Positions 43,065 through 53,357 of a DNA stretch of 64,000 nt are shown one piece after another. The DNA is from Hydrogenophaga sp. 2FB (GTDB lineage Bacteria; Pseudomonadota; Gammaproteobacteria; Burkholderiales; Burkholderiaceae_C): NCBI RefSeq assembly GCF_005503365.1, contig NZ_SCML01000005.1:1-64000 (forward strand), in the 5' to 3' direction. Numbering within the stretch: the stretch's first letter is position 1; every line of letters begins with the position of its first letter. A model generated the notes under the pieces. The model was not told where the DNA came from. It did no database searches and saw nothing but the letters and a program-made list of their open reading frames with translations. The position numbers and the translations under genes are program-made.

Positions 43065-44063
43065 ATGCGATCGACAGAAGAAATAAACCTGGGAAAAAAT
43101 CGAATGATTGTGAATGTCGACCGAATGAATGCTATTTTTTATCCCTATGCTTGGGAGAAGTTCAGCAACATCCGTAGTCATGGCGCGCGCTTTGTTCACT
43201 ATACAAGTGCCGAAGTGGCCATGTCTATACTTCGCAAGGGGGAGGTATGGATGCGCAGCACCACACTCATGAACGATTTTCGAGAGGTTGAGCATGGATT
43301 GGACTGTCTGACTAATACCTACAAATATACCGATGTTGGCAAAAGGTTCCAATCCTGTTTGAATTTGATTTCCCCCAAATTACGAGCTGCGGTAGAAGAA
43401 TCTTTTGATGCATGGAGACCCCACTTTCAAACCCAAACATACCTCACGTGCTTTTCTGAGCATAGAAGCAGTGAAGATGAGCTTGGGCGGCTTTCAATGT
43501 GGCGTGCTTATGGAGGTAAAACAGGCGTTGCTATTGTCGTTAATGGTGGTGTTTTGGCTAGGGAGTCCGATGCTCTGCAGATTTATTCGAATCCTGTCCT
43601 CTACGCAGATCGTGAAAATTTTACGAAGCATTTTGCATCGATTGTCGACAATGTGAATAATGAACTTGAATATCTGCGCGAGGTGGGTAGCAGTGCTCTT
43701 CAGGGCTGGATATTTCAAATGTTTCGAACGGCCGTGCTTTGTACTAAGCATCCAGGCTTTGAAGAGGAGATGGAATGGCGCGTCGTCCATTCCCCTGTGC
43801 TCGAAAAATCAGATAGGCTTGCCTGTTCGGTTGAACTAGTCGGCGGTACTCCTCAAGTTATTTATAAGATTCCCTTAAAGGATTTTCCAGAGGAAGGATT
43901 GTTCGGTTTGGAAATACCAAAATTTCTTGATCGCATCATCATTGGACCGACCAATCATCCGCGAGAAATGGCAAAAGCATTTTATAAACTTCTCGAAGAG
44001 GCTGGAGTTCCTGAGCCTAGAGATAAGGTCGTGATGTCTCGCATACCCCTTCGGCACAACTAG
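43065..44063 (+). CDS. DUF2971-type protein, second of a tandem pair
   Basis: A 332-residue protein sharing the layout of its neighbour: FVHYTSAEVAMSILRKGEVW (histidine near residue 45), LMNDFREVE, YLTCFSEHRSSEDELGRLSM followed by WRAYGG, and EEEMEWRVV near residues 233-241. The two proteins are clearly related but far from identical, so they look like old paralogues or two acquired members. It starts 38 bases after the first gene and is equally A/T-rich. The first ATG (43065) lacks a good ribosome site; ATG 43104 or 43125 are alternatives. The function is unknown; effector, toxin or defence role is possible. Confidence 0.82.
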   Translation: MRSTEEINLGKNRMIVNVDRMNAIFYPYAWEKFSNIRSHGARFVHYTSAEVAMSILRKGEVWMRSTTLMNDFREVEHGLDCLTNTYKYTDVGKRFQSCLNLISPKLRAAVEESFDAWRPHFQTQTYLTCFSEHRSSEDELGRLSMWRAYGGKTGVAIVVNGGVLARESDALQIYSNPVLYADRENFTKHFASIVDNVNNELEYLREVGSSALQGWIFQMFRTAVLCTKHPGFEEEMEWRVVHSPVLEKSDRLACSVELVGGTPQVIYKIPLKDFPEEGLFGLEIPKFLDRIIIGPTNHPREMAKAFYKLLEEAGVPEPRDKVVMSRIPLRHN

Positions 44064-44171
44064 TAAAGAATTTCGCGGTGAGTTGTATAACCACCAATCT
44101 AAGCAAATTCTGATCAAATCTTCCGAAAGCTGAACTTTCACCATGGAAATTGGAGGTTGCCATGCAAGGTG

Positions 44172-46112
44172 TCAACCTCTCTCTTGCAACTCCAACGCCC
44201 TCTCCACAAACCGCTTCTTCACCCGCGTGCGCGGCACCGGCTCATGCAAGTGACTGAACCACCCCCGCACATCCTCATCCAGCCCGATCCCGTGCATGTA
44301 GTTGTAGATCGCCTTGCGAAGCCCGACGCCCAGCGCATCGTGGTCCACGCCGGTGGGGTCGATGAAGCCGATGTCGTTCTTGGCAAACGTCACCTCGGGC
44401 AGCGGTATCAACTCGATGCCGTACGCGGCCGGATCCAGGCCCACGGGTGAGTGCACGGTGCAGGAGAAGCGGTGGAAGAAGCCGCTCTGGATGCAGCCGT
44501 TTTCGAACAGCTGGCGCACGTATTCGAGCGAGTCCACCGTGTCCTGCACGGTCTGGGTGGGGAAGCCGTACATGAGGTAGGCGTGCACCAGAATTCCCGC
44601 GTCGGAAAACCCCTTGGTGACGCGCGCCACCTGTTCGATGGACACGCCTTTCTTCATCAGCGTGAGCAGCCGGTCGCTCGCCACTTCGAGGCCGCCGCTC
44701 ATCGCGATGCAGCCGCTGTCGGCGAGCACCTGGCACAGCTCGGGCGTGAAGGTTTTTTCAAAGCGGATGTTGCCCCACCAGGACACCGGCAACTGCCGGC
44801 GCAGCAGCTCGTCGGCCAGGGCCTTGAGCGCCTTGGGGGGCGCGGCTTCGTCCACGAAATGGAAGCCGGTCTGGCCGGTTTCATTGACGATGGCTTCCAT
44901 GCGGTCGGCCAGCGTGGACGCGGACGCGGTTTCGTAGCGGCTGATGTAATCCAGGCTCACGTCGCAGAAGCTGCACTTCTTCCAGTAGCAGCCGTGCGCC
45001 ACGGTGAGTTTGTTCCAGCGCCCGTCGCTCCAGAGGCGGTGCATGGGGTTGAGCATGTCGAGCAGGCTCAGGTATTTGTCCAGCGGCAGACCGTCCCAGG
45101 TGGGCGTGCCGATGTCTTCGAAGGACACGTCGGGCTCGACGAAGTTGATGTAGCGCACGGCACCGGTGTCTTCTTCGCGCACGAAGGTGCGCACCAGCCT
45201 CTGCTTCGACCGTTTGCCCTGCAGATGCTCCAGCAGCGCCAGCAACGGCCGCTCGCCCGCATCCAGCGTCACGTAGTCCACAAAGTGAAACACGCGCGGC
45301 TCGGCGAGTTCGCGCAGTTCGGTGTTGACGAAGCCACCGCCGAGCGCAATGGTGATCTGTGGGTTGTGCGCCTTGATGGTCTGCGCGATGCGCAGCGCTG
45401 CGTACAACGCACCCGGGAAAGGCACGGAGAGCAGCACCACGTCGGGCTTGTGTTCGGCCAGCGTGGCGAGCGTGAGCGTGTGCAGCACCTCGTCCACCAG
45501 CGTGAAGGGCGCGGCAAGGGCATCGGCCATGGGGTCGAAGCTGGGCTGGCTGCTGGCGAGCGATTCGGCGTAGCGCACGAAGGCGAAGCGCTCGTCCACC
45601 GCGTCGCGCAGCACGTCGGCCAGGTCGTTGAGGTACAGGGTGGCGAGGTGGCGCGCCTTGTCCTGCACGCCGAGGGCGCCGAAGGCCCAGGCGAGTGGAT
45701 CGCCGCCTTCTTCGCCAAGTTCGGCGTCCACGTACACCTCCAGCGCGTTGAAGCGCGGACCTTCGGGCAGCAGTTCGCGCGCGGCGATGCGGTGGGCCAG
45801 GGTGGAGTCGCCGCCTTGCAGGAAGCGGATGACGGGGGCGATGGTGCTGCGGTAGCGCGCGAACTGGTCCAGGAAGGCGTGCACGCTGCCGCTGCGATCG
45901 GCTTCGGGTTGGGCCAGGGCGCGCTCGCGGATGGCGTCGAGGCCTTTGGCGGTGAAGAGCTGGAGCACCAGCGCCAGCGCCAGGTCGGCCTGCACGGCGT
46001 CAACCCCGCGCGTGCGCAGGAAGCCGGTGATGTAGGCGGTGGAGGGGTAGGGCGTGTTGAGCTGCGTCATCGGCGGGATGAGGCTCAGCACGCGGGGGGA
46101 GGAAGTGTTCAT
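44172..46112 (-). CDS. B12-binding-domain radical SAM protein
   Basis: A 646-residue radical SAM enzyme. An N-terminal B12-binding-like domain (PYPSTAYITGFLRTRGVDAV, then PDVVLLSVPFPGALYAALRI) is followed by the radical SAM core, where the cluster motif CYWKKCSFC (CX4CX2C spacing) lies near residue 375. A glycine-rich stretch, MSGGLEVASDRLLTLMKKG, follows. This looks like a large class with a CYWxKC-type motif; the reaction is unknown. It stands alone, convergent with the second DUF2971 gene, and its codon use is back to the high-GC norm. Confidence 0.88.
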   Translation of the reverse strand: MNTSSPRVLSLIPPMTQLNTPYPSTAYITGFLRTRGVDAVQADLALALVLQLFTAKGLDAIRERALAQPEADRSGSVHAFLDQFARYRSTIAPVIRFLQGGDSTLAHRIAARELLPEGPRFNALEVYVDAELGEEGGDPLAWAFGALGVQDKARHLATLYLNDLADVLRDAVDERFAFVRYAESLASSQPSFDPMADALAAPFTLVDEVLHTLTLATLAEHKPDVVLLSVPFPGALYAALRIAQTIKAHNPQITIALGGGFVNTELRELAEPRVFHFVDYVTLDAGERPLLALLEHLQGKRSKQRLVRTFVREEDTGAVRYINFVEPDVSFEDIGTPTWDGLPLDKYLSLLDMLNPMHRLWSDGRWNKLTVAHGCYWKKCSFCDVSLDYISRYETASASTLADRMEAIVNETGQTGFHFVDEAAPPKALKALADELLRRQLPVSWWGNIRFEKTFTPELCQVLADSGCIAMSGGLEVASDRLLTLMKKGVSIEQVARVTKGFSDAGILVHAYLMYGFPTQTVQDTVDSLEYVRQLFENGCIQSGFFHRFSCTVHSPVGLDPAAYGIELIPLPEVTFAKNDIGFIDPTGVDHDALGVGLRKAIYNYMHGIGLDEDVRGWFSHLHEPVPRTRVKKRFVERALELQERG

Positions 46113-46229
46113 GGGGAGCGTTGATCTTACGGCGTGGGGCTTGTCCGGGGGCGCTGTGTGGAGTGGACGCCGCCACGGCCGAGGTCTAGCATGCGCGGAT
46201 CAGGGTCGGACGTTCACGAGGAGAACGAC

Positions 46230-47081
46230 ATGGCTGGCTGCAACAGGTGGTGGAGCGTGGGGTGGTTGGGCGTGCTCGGGCTGATGGCGGCGTCGACGGC
46301 GAGCGCGCAAGGCTTGCGGCCCGACGTGATGACCAGCTTTGGCGGGCGTTACGCGGTGGACTGCGCGCGACCCGATTCGCCGCGGGTGCTGGTGCAGGAG
46401 CGGCAGATGCTGATCGAGCAGGGCAACCAGCGCATGACGGTGGCCAACCTGGACTCGGCGTTCAGCTATTTCGGCAACAACCCGCCGCCGGAGTTCCGCG
46501 TGGCGCTGCTGGGGCAGGTGCAAGGCAAGTTCGATGTGATCGCCTCGGTCAATGCCGACGCCAGGGGCCAGTTCATCCAGCTCGATGGCGACCCGGCGGT
46601 CATGAAGAATCTCGGAGCGCTGGGCAAGGCGAAGTTCCGCCACTGCAACGCTGCCGCCAACCAGCAGGCGGTGGCGCAGCAGCAAGAGGCGAAGCAGGCC
46701 GCGGCAGCGGCCCGGGCACCCATCGCGTCCGGCACGGCCAGGCACCCGTCGGAGCTGATCCGCGATCCGGCGTTCAAGCCGTCCTACATGAGGGCCCTGG
46801 GGCCGCTGGCGCGCACGCCCTGGCTGGCCGAGATGAACGGCCCCGCACCGGACCTCACGCGCCAGCGCATCGGCGGGGTGGACTACACCGTGGCCGCGTT
46901 CTGCATGCCGCACGACTGCGGCGACAACAACGCGGTGCTGCTATACGACGCGGCGCAGGGCCGCGTGTATGGGTTGGTGCACCAGAACAACCGGGAGCAG
47001 AGTTTTGGCCAGCCGCCCGGGCCGATGCTGATCGACCTGAACGCCATCTGGCGCCGCCAGTGGCGCGCGGGCGGCAAGTGA
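46230..47081 (+). CDS. Secreted protein with C-terminal Ivy-type lysozyme-inhibitor domain
   Basis: A 283-residue exported protein. The signal peptide (MAGCNRWWSVGWLGVLGLMA to ASA) precedes a domain of about 110 residues of unknown family, an Ala/Gln-rich linker (QQQEAKQAAAAARA), and a C-terminal domain of about 110 residues. The last carries CMPHDCGDNNAVLLY at residues 225-239, matching the CKPHDC loop by which Ivy proteins block the lysozyme active site. The start at 46230 is set by GAGGAGAAC just upstream. Ivy proteins are usually about 155 residues with no N-terminal domain, so this is an enlarged form. It converges on gcvP with 10 bases between. Confidence 0.8.
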   Translation: MAGCNRWWSVGWLGVLGLMAASTASAQGLRPDVMTSFGGRYAVDCARPDSPRVLVQERQMLIEQGNQRMTVANLDSAFSYFGNNPPPEFRVALLGQVQGKFDVIASVNADARGQFIQLDGDPAVMKNLGALGKAKFRHCNAAANQQAVAQQQEAKQAAAAARAPIASGTARHPSELIRDPAFKPSYMRALGPLARTPWLAEMNGPAPDLTRQRIGGVDYTVAAFCMPHDCGDNNAVLLYDAAQGRVYGLVHQNNREQSFGQPPGPMLIDLNAIWRRQWRAGGK

Positions 47082-47091
47082 ACCGCCGGGC

Positions 47092-50001
<2,910 letters not shown>

Positions 50002-50031
50002 GAAAGGCTCCGGCGGCTGGGGTGGTTTCTC

Positions 50032-50403
50032 TTACTGCCCTGCGGCAAACGTGTTGTAGGCGGTCTCGTCGAGCAGTGCGTCGACTTGCGCGGGGTCGGA
50101 CAGCTTGACCTTGAAAAACCAGCCGGCCTTGAGCGGGTCGCTGTTGGCCAGCGACGGGTCGGCGCGCAGGGCTTCGTTGACTTCGGTGATTTCGCCGCTG
50201 ATGGGCATGTAGACGTCGGCCGCGGCCTTCACGGACTCGACCACGCCGGCCACGTCTTTCTGCGCGAAGGTCTTGCCGACTTCGGGCAGGTCGACGAACA
50301 CCACGTCGCCCAGCGCGTCCTGCGCGTGCACGGTGATGCCGACGGTGGCGATGCCGCCGTCAACGCTGATCCATTCGTGGTCTTCGGTGTACTTGATCGT
50401 CAT
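50032..50403 (-). CDS. gcvH: Glycine cleavage system H protein
   Basis: A 123-residue H protein, the lipoyl carrier of the system. The lipoylated lysine is in [14 protein letters not shown] near residue 63, with the N-terminal YTEDHEWI and the C-terminal [17 protein letters not shown] typical of the family. The start at 50403 has AAGGAG about 7 bases upstream. It lies between gcvT (53 bases) and gcvP (30 bases). Confidence 0.98.
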   Translation of the reverse strand: MTIKYTEDHEWISVDGGIATVGITVHAQDALGDVVFVDLPEVGKTFAQKDVAGVVESVKAAADVYMPISGEITEVNEALRADPSLANSDPLKAGWFFKVKLSDPAQVDALLDETAYNTFAAGQ

Positions 50404-50456
50404 GAGGAGGCTCCTTGAAATAAGAGGAAGAAAAACGGAAAGACGGAAAGGAATTC

Positions 50457-51581
50457 TCAGCCGCGGTAATAGCGGGTGGGCACGAACGGCATGGCGCTCA
50501 CTTCCATGGGCACGGCCTTGCCGCGCACGATGGCCTGCACGCGCGTGCCGATGGCCGCGTGCGCCGGACTCACATAGCCGATGGCCACGGGCTTGTCGGC
50601 GCTGGGGCCGAGCAGGCCGCTGGTGACTTCGCCAATGGTCTCGCCGTCCATGCTTTGCAGTTCGGTGTGTTCGCGCACCGGCACGCGTTCGAGCGCAACC
50701 AGGCCCACGCGCTTGCGCGGCAGGGCTTCGGTGCCGTCGAGCTGCGCCAGCACGCGCGCCGCGCCTGGGAAGCCGCCCGCCCGCGCGCCACCGGTGCGGC
50801 GCACTTTCTGCATGGCCCAGTTGAGCGCGGCTTCCACCGGGGTGGTGGTGGTGTCGATGTCGTTGCCATAGAGGCACAGGCCGGCTTCGAGGCGCAGCGA
50901 GTTGCGCGCGCCCAGGCCGATGGGCATGACCTCGGACTGGCCGAGCAGGGCGCGGGCGAAGGCGTCGGCGCGGTCTCCAGGCACGGAGATCTCGAAGCCG
51001 TCTTCGCCGGTGTAGCCGCTGCGGGTGATGAACAGGTCGGCGCCTTGCCAGGTGAAGGCACCACCGGTCATGAACACCAGTTTGTCGACGCCGGGCACGA
51101 GGCGTTGCAGCGCGTCCACCGCCAGCGGGCCTTGCAGCGCGAGCAGGCCGCGGTCGGGCAGAGGGATGACCTGGCAGCGCGAGCCGATGCGGGCCTGCAT
51201 GTGCGCGATGTCGCCGACCTTGCACGCACCGTTGACGATGACAAACAGATGATCGCCGCGGTTGACGAACATCAGGTCGTCGATGATGCCGCCCTCGTCG
51301 TTGAGCAGCAGGCCGTAGCGCTGCTTGTTCACGCCGAGATCGATCACATCGACCGGCATGAGCGATTCGAAGGCCGCCGCGGCGTCGGGGCCGACGAGCT
51401 TGAGCTGGCCCATGTGCGAGACGTCGAACAGGCCGGCGGCCTTGCGGGTGTGGAGGTGTTCGGCCATCAGGCCCGTGGGGTATTGCACCGGCATCGAATA
51501 GCCGGCGAAAGGCACCATGCGGGCGCCGAGTTCGAGGTGGAGGGCGTGCAGCGGGGTCTGGAGGAGTTCGGCGTCGGACAC
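50457..51581 (-). CDS. gcvT: Aminomethyltransferase, T-protein
   Basis: A 374-residue T-protein, which transfers the methylene group to tetrahydrofolate. Features: [20 protein letters not shown] near residue 15, LFDVSHMGQ near 55, [10 protein letters not shown] near 180, and the C-terminal GYVSPAH. I place the start at a GTG (51581), beginning [14 protein letters not shown], because this is where family homology begins and a GAGAG site lies upstream; another GTG at 51626 would add 15 unrelated residues. The gene is first of gcvTHP and is led by a tandem glycine riboswitch. Confidence 0.95.
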   Translation of the reverse strand: MSDAELLQTPLHALHLELGARMVPFAGYSMPVQYPTGLMAEHLHTRKAAGLFDVSHMGQLKLVGPDAAAAFESLMPVDVIDLGVNKQRYGLLLNDEGGIIDDLMFVNRGDHLFVIVNGACKVGDIAHMQARIGSRCQVIPLPDRGLLALQGPLAVDALQRLVPGVDKLVFMTGGAFTWQGADLFITRSGYTGEDGFEISVPGDRADAFARALLGQSEVMPIGLGARNSLRLEAGLCLYGNDIDTTTTPVEAALNWAMQKVRRTGGARAGGFPGAARVLAQLDGTEALPRKRVGLVALERVPVREHTELQSMDGETIGEVTSGLLGPSADKPVAIGYVSPAHAAIGTRVQAIVRGKAVPMEVSAMPFVPTRYYRG

Positions 51582-51647
51582 GGAAAGCTCTCGGGCAAAG
51601 GGGCAGGCCCCGGTGGGGCGAAACACGGTTCATCCGTGCGCTGCCCC

Positions 51648-51846
51648 ACTGTCCGCTTTACCTGAGAGATTCACGCGGGCGATGCCGCGTTTGCTCCTTC
51701 GGTGGGCCGCTTCGAGGAGCGGCCTCTCTCCAGGGGGGTACACGGGCTTCGCAGCCCATGTTTGCCAGTCCTTTTGCCTGAGCGTTCAGGGCTGCGTGAG
51801 CAACCTCCTGCGCCTTCGGCGGCCTCCGCAAGGGAAGCGCTCTCCT
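51648..51846 (-). promoter_or_regulatory. Tandem glycine riboswitch upstream of gcvTHP
   Basis: Read on the minus strand, two glycine aptamers follow one another. Aptamer I runs from GGAGAGCGC (51845) to the GCTCAGGCAAAAGGAC end near 51766. Aptamer II runs from CTGGAGAGAGGC (about 51732) through CACCGAAGGAGCAA to ATCTCTCAGGTAAAGCGGACAG (ends about 51648). The CCGAAGG and CAGG-AAAG cores are diagnostic of this class. Below it, GGGGCAG (51647-51641) can pair with CTGCCCC (51606-51600), competing with the GCCCC/GGGGC hairpin (51619-51607): a likely expression platform that exposes or hides the gcvT start. In this class glycine usually turns gcv expression on. Confidence 0.93.
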
Positions 51847-51931
51847 GACCGATGGGATTCTAGTTCACGGGAACGGGCGTGGGTGGCCGCTCGACTACGA
51901 TGTCTCCTCCTGAGCTTGTCACCCGGAAGCC

Positions 51932-52396
51932 ATGCAGAGCGGAACAACAGCCGAACTTCAAATCATCCTGGTGCTCACGGCGGTCCCATCCGGGGTCCTG
52001 TTTGCCGTGCAGCACGGCCGCGATGGCCTGCTGCCGCCGTACACGTCGACGGCGGAGTCCCTATCGTTCGCCATCACCATGCCTCTCGGGCCCGCGCTGG
52101 CGGACGGATCGTTCAACTTCCGCGGCCCGTTTGCGCAAGGCATACCCGCCGACCGCTTCATCTATGTGAATTCCGGGACCTATGCGGGCCAACCGGATAC
52201 GCATTGGGCTCGAAGAGCGAAGATCAAGCTGGCCGGCATCCCGCGGGGCTTGGTGGAGACCGCGGCGGGCGACTCAAACTGCGCCATCGAAGGCCGCATC
52301 CATGGCACGGCACGGGATGGCGGGCCATTGTGCGCGACCATTGATTCCCTTTCGATCAGTTGGTCCCTGGCCCGGCGCTCCTTGCGGATAGAGTGA
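51932..52396 (+). CDS. DUF5990-family protein
   Basis: A 154-residue small protein resembling DUF5990 proteins, which have no known function. Matching features are AVPSGVLFAVQHGRDGLL, the glycine-containing PFAQGIPADRFIYVNSGTYA and RRAKIKLAGIPRGLV near residue 100. No signal peptide or motif for catalysis is visible. It stands alone, 85 bases past the riboswitch's 5' end on the opposite strand, and converges on the SWIB gene. Confidence 0.8.
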   Translation: MQSGTTAELQIILVLTAVPSGVLFAVQHGRDGLLPPYTSTAESLSFAITMPLGPALADGSFNFRGPFAQGIPADRFIYVNSGTYAGQPDTHWARRAKIKLAGIPRGLVETAAGDSNCAIEGRIHGTARDGGPLCATIDSLSISWSLARRSLRIE

Positions 52397-52430
52397 TGAT
52401 CACTCCCACCGGGCCGATCGCCGCCTTGGG

Positions 52431-52688
52431 TCAGCTCAGGTGCTTGCCCACCAGCCCGGTCATCTCGAACATGGTGACTTCATCTTTTCCGAAGACGGCC
52501 TTGAGCTTGGCGTCCGCCAGGATGTTGCGCTTGTTCGCCGGGTTCTGCAGGTTGTTGGCCTTGATGTATTCCCACATGAGCTTCACAACTTCGGTGCGGG
52601 GTTGAGGCGTCGAACCGATCACGGCGGCCAGCGCGGGGCTGGGCGTGAGGGCACGGTTGAAGGCGGTTTGTTTCTTGGCAGTGGTCAT
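52431..52688 (-). CDS. SWIB/MDM2-domain protein
   Basis: An 85-residue protein made almost entirely of a SWIB domain (PRTEVVKLMWEYIKANNLQN, PANKRNILADAKLKAVF, VTMFEMTGLVGKHLS). SWIB proteins are best known from eukaryotic chromatin complexes, chlamydiae and many betaproteobacteria; in the latter they usually carry a Lys/Ala-rich tail, here reduced to MTTAKKQ. They may bind DNA or the nucleoid. The start at 52688 is chosen over a longer frame without a ribosome site. Confidence 0.9.
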   Translation of the reverse strand: MTTAKKQTAFNRALTPSPALAAVIGSTPQPRTEVVKLMWEYIKANNLQNPANKRNILADAKLKAVFGKDEVTMFEMTGLVGKHLS

Positions 52689-52785
52689 CGGTGTCTCGTC
52701 AGTTGAAACCCGGATTCTAGGGCGTGCTTCCGATCCCTCTGTAACCACTTGCCACCGAGCAAGGCGGGTTCCCCTCACCCGCCGT

Positions 52786-53283
52786 TCAGGACGTCTCCAA
52801 CGCCGACTCGGGCAGCAGCCGCGCGAGCCGCTCGCGGATGCCCTCGGCGCGTTCGCTGCCGGCCATGCGTTCCACGTCGGCCGTCATCTCGCGGCTGACC
52901 GCGAGCATGGCGTGCAGGTCGCGCGCTTCGCGCAGGGCATCGCGGTAGCGCTGAGCCATGGCCTTGTCGCGCGGGGCGAACATGCGCTCGCTCAGGTCGA
53001 ACAGGAACATGCGCGCGCTGGCCATCGAGCGTGGGCCGGAGAAGGCATCGGCCGACACGGCGGGCCGCTGCGGGGCAGGGGCGGGCGTGGGTGTTTCCTC
53101 GACGAGGTAGCCGCGCGCCAGCAAACCCGCGACCAGCGCGGGGCCGTGCTCGTCGAACAGGGCGAAGAGGTCGGCATCGGGTTTGCGGCCATCGGCCATG
53201 AGCAGCACCGCGCGCTCGCGTTGTGTGAGGCTGCGTTGCCCGGGCTGCAACTCGGCACGGCCTTTCTCGGTCTTGTTGAGCAT
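52786..53283 (-). CDS. Uncharacterised 165-residue protein
   Basis: The frame encodes a cytoplasmic, mostly helical protein beginning MLNKTEKGRAELQPGQ, with SLTQRERAVLLMADGRKPDAD near residues 20-40, a helix-turn-helix-like part, and a Pro/Ala-rich linker (EETPTPAPAPQRPAVS) before a C-terminal helical region (RYRDALREARDLHAMLAVSR). I recall similar small proteins of unknown function in Burkholderiales, sharing the KGRxxL opening. The start is uncertain: ATG 53283 lacks a clear ribosome site and a GTG lies 24 bases upstream. It lies downstream of the IclR/SMP-30 gene by 74 bases, same strand. Confidence 0.65.
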   Translation of the reverse strand: MLNKTEKGRAELQPGQRSLTQRERAVLLMADGRKPDADLFALFDEHGPALVAGLLARGYLVEETPTPAPAPQRPAVSADAFSGPRSMASARMFLFDLSERMFAPRDKAMAQRYRDALREARDLHAMLAVSREMTADVERMAGSERAEGIRERLARLLPESALETS

Positions 53284-53357
53284 CTCGTCCACGGCATCGT
53301 TCACGAAGCCCGCACTGTGGCCGGCTTGTGTGACGCTGCCGTGAACGGGCCCGGTGT

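Noticed and set aside
44451-46124. Long plus-strand frame opposite the radical SAM gene
   Set aside because: Antisense shadow; the minus strand encodes the CX4CX2C cluster motif and a coherent protein.
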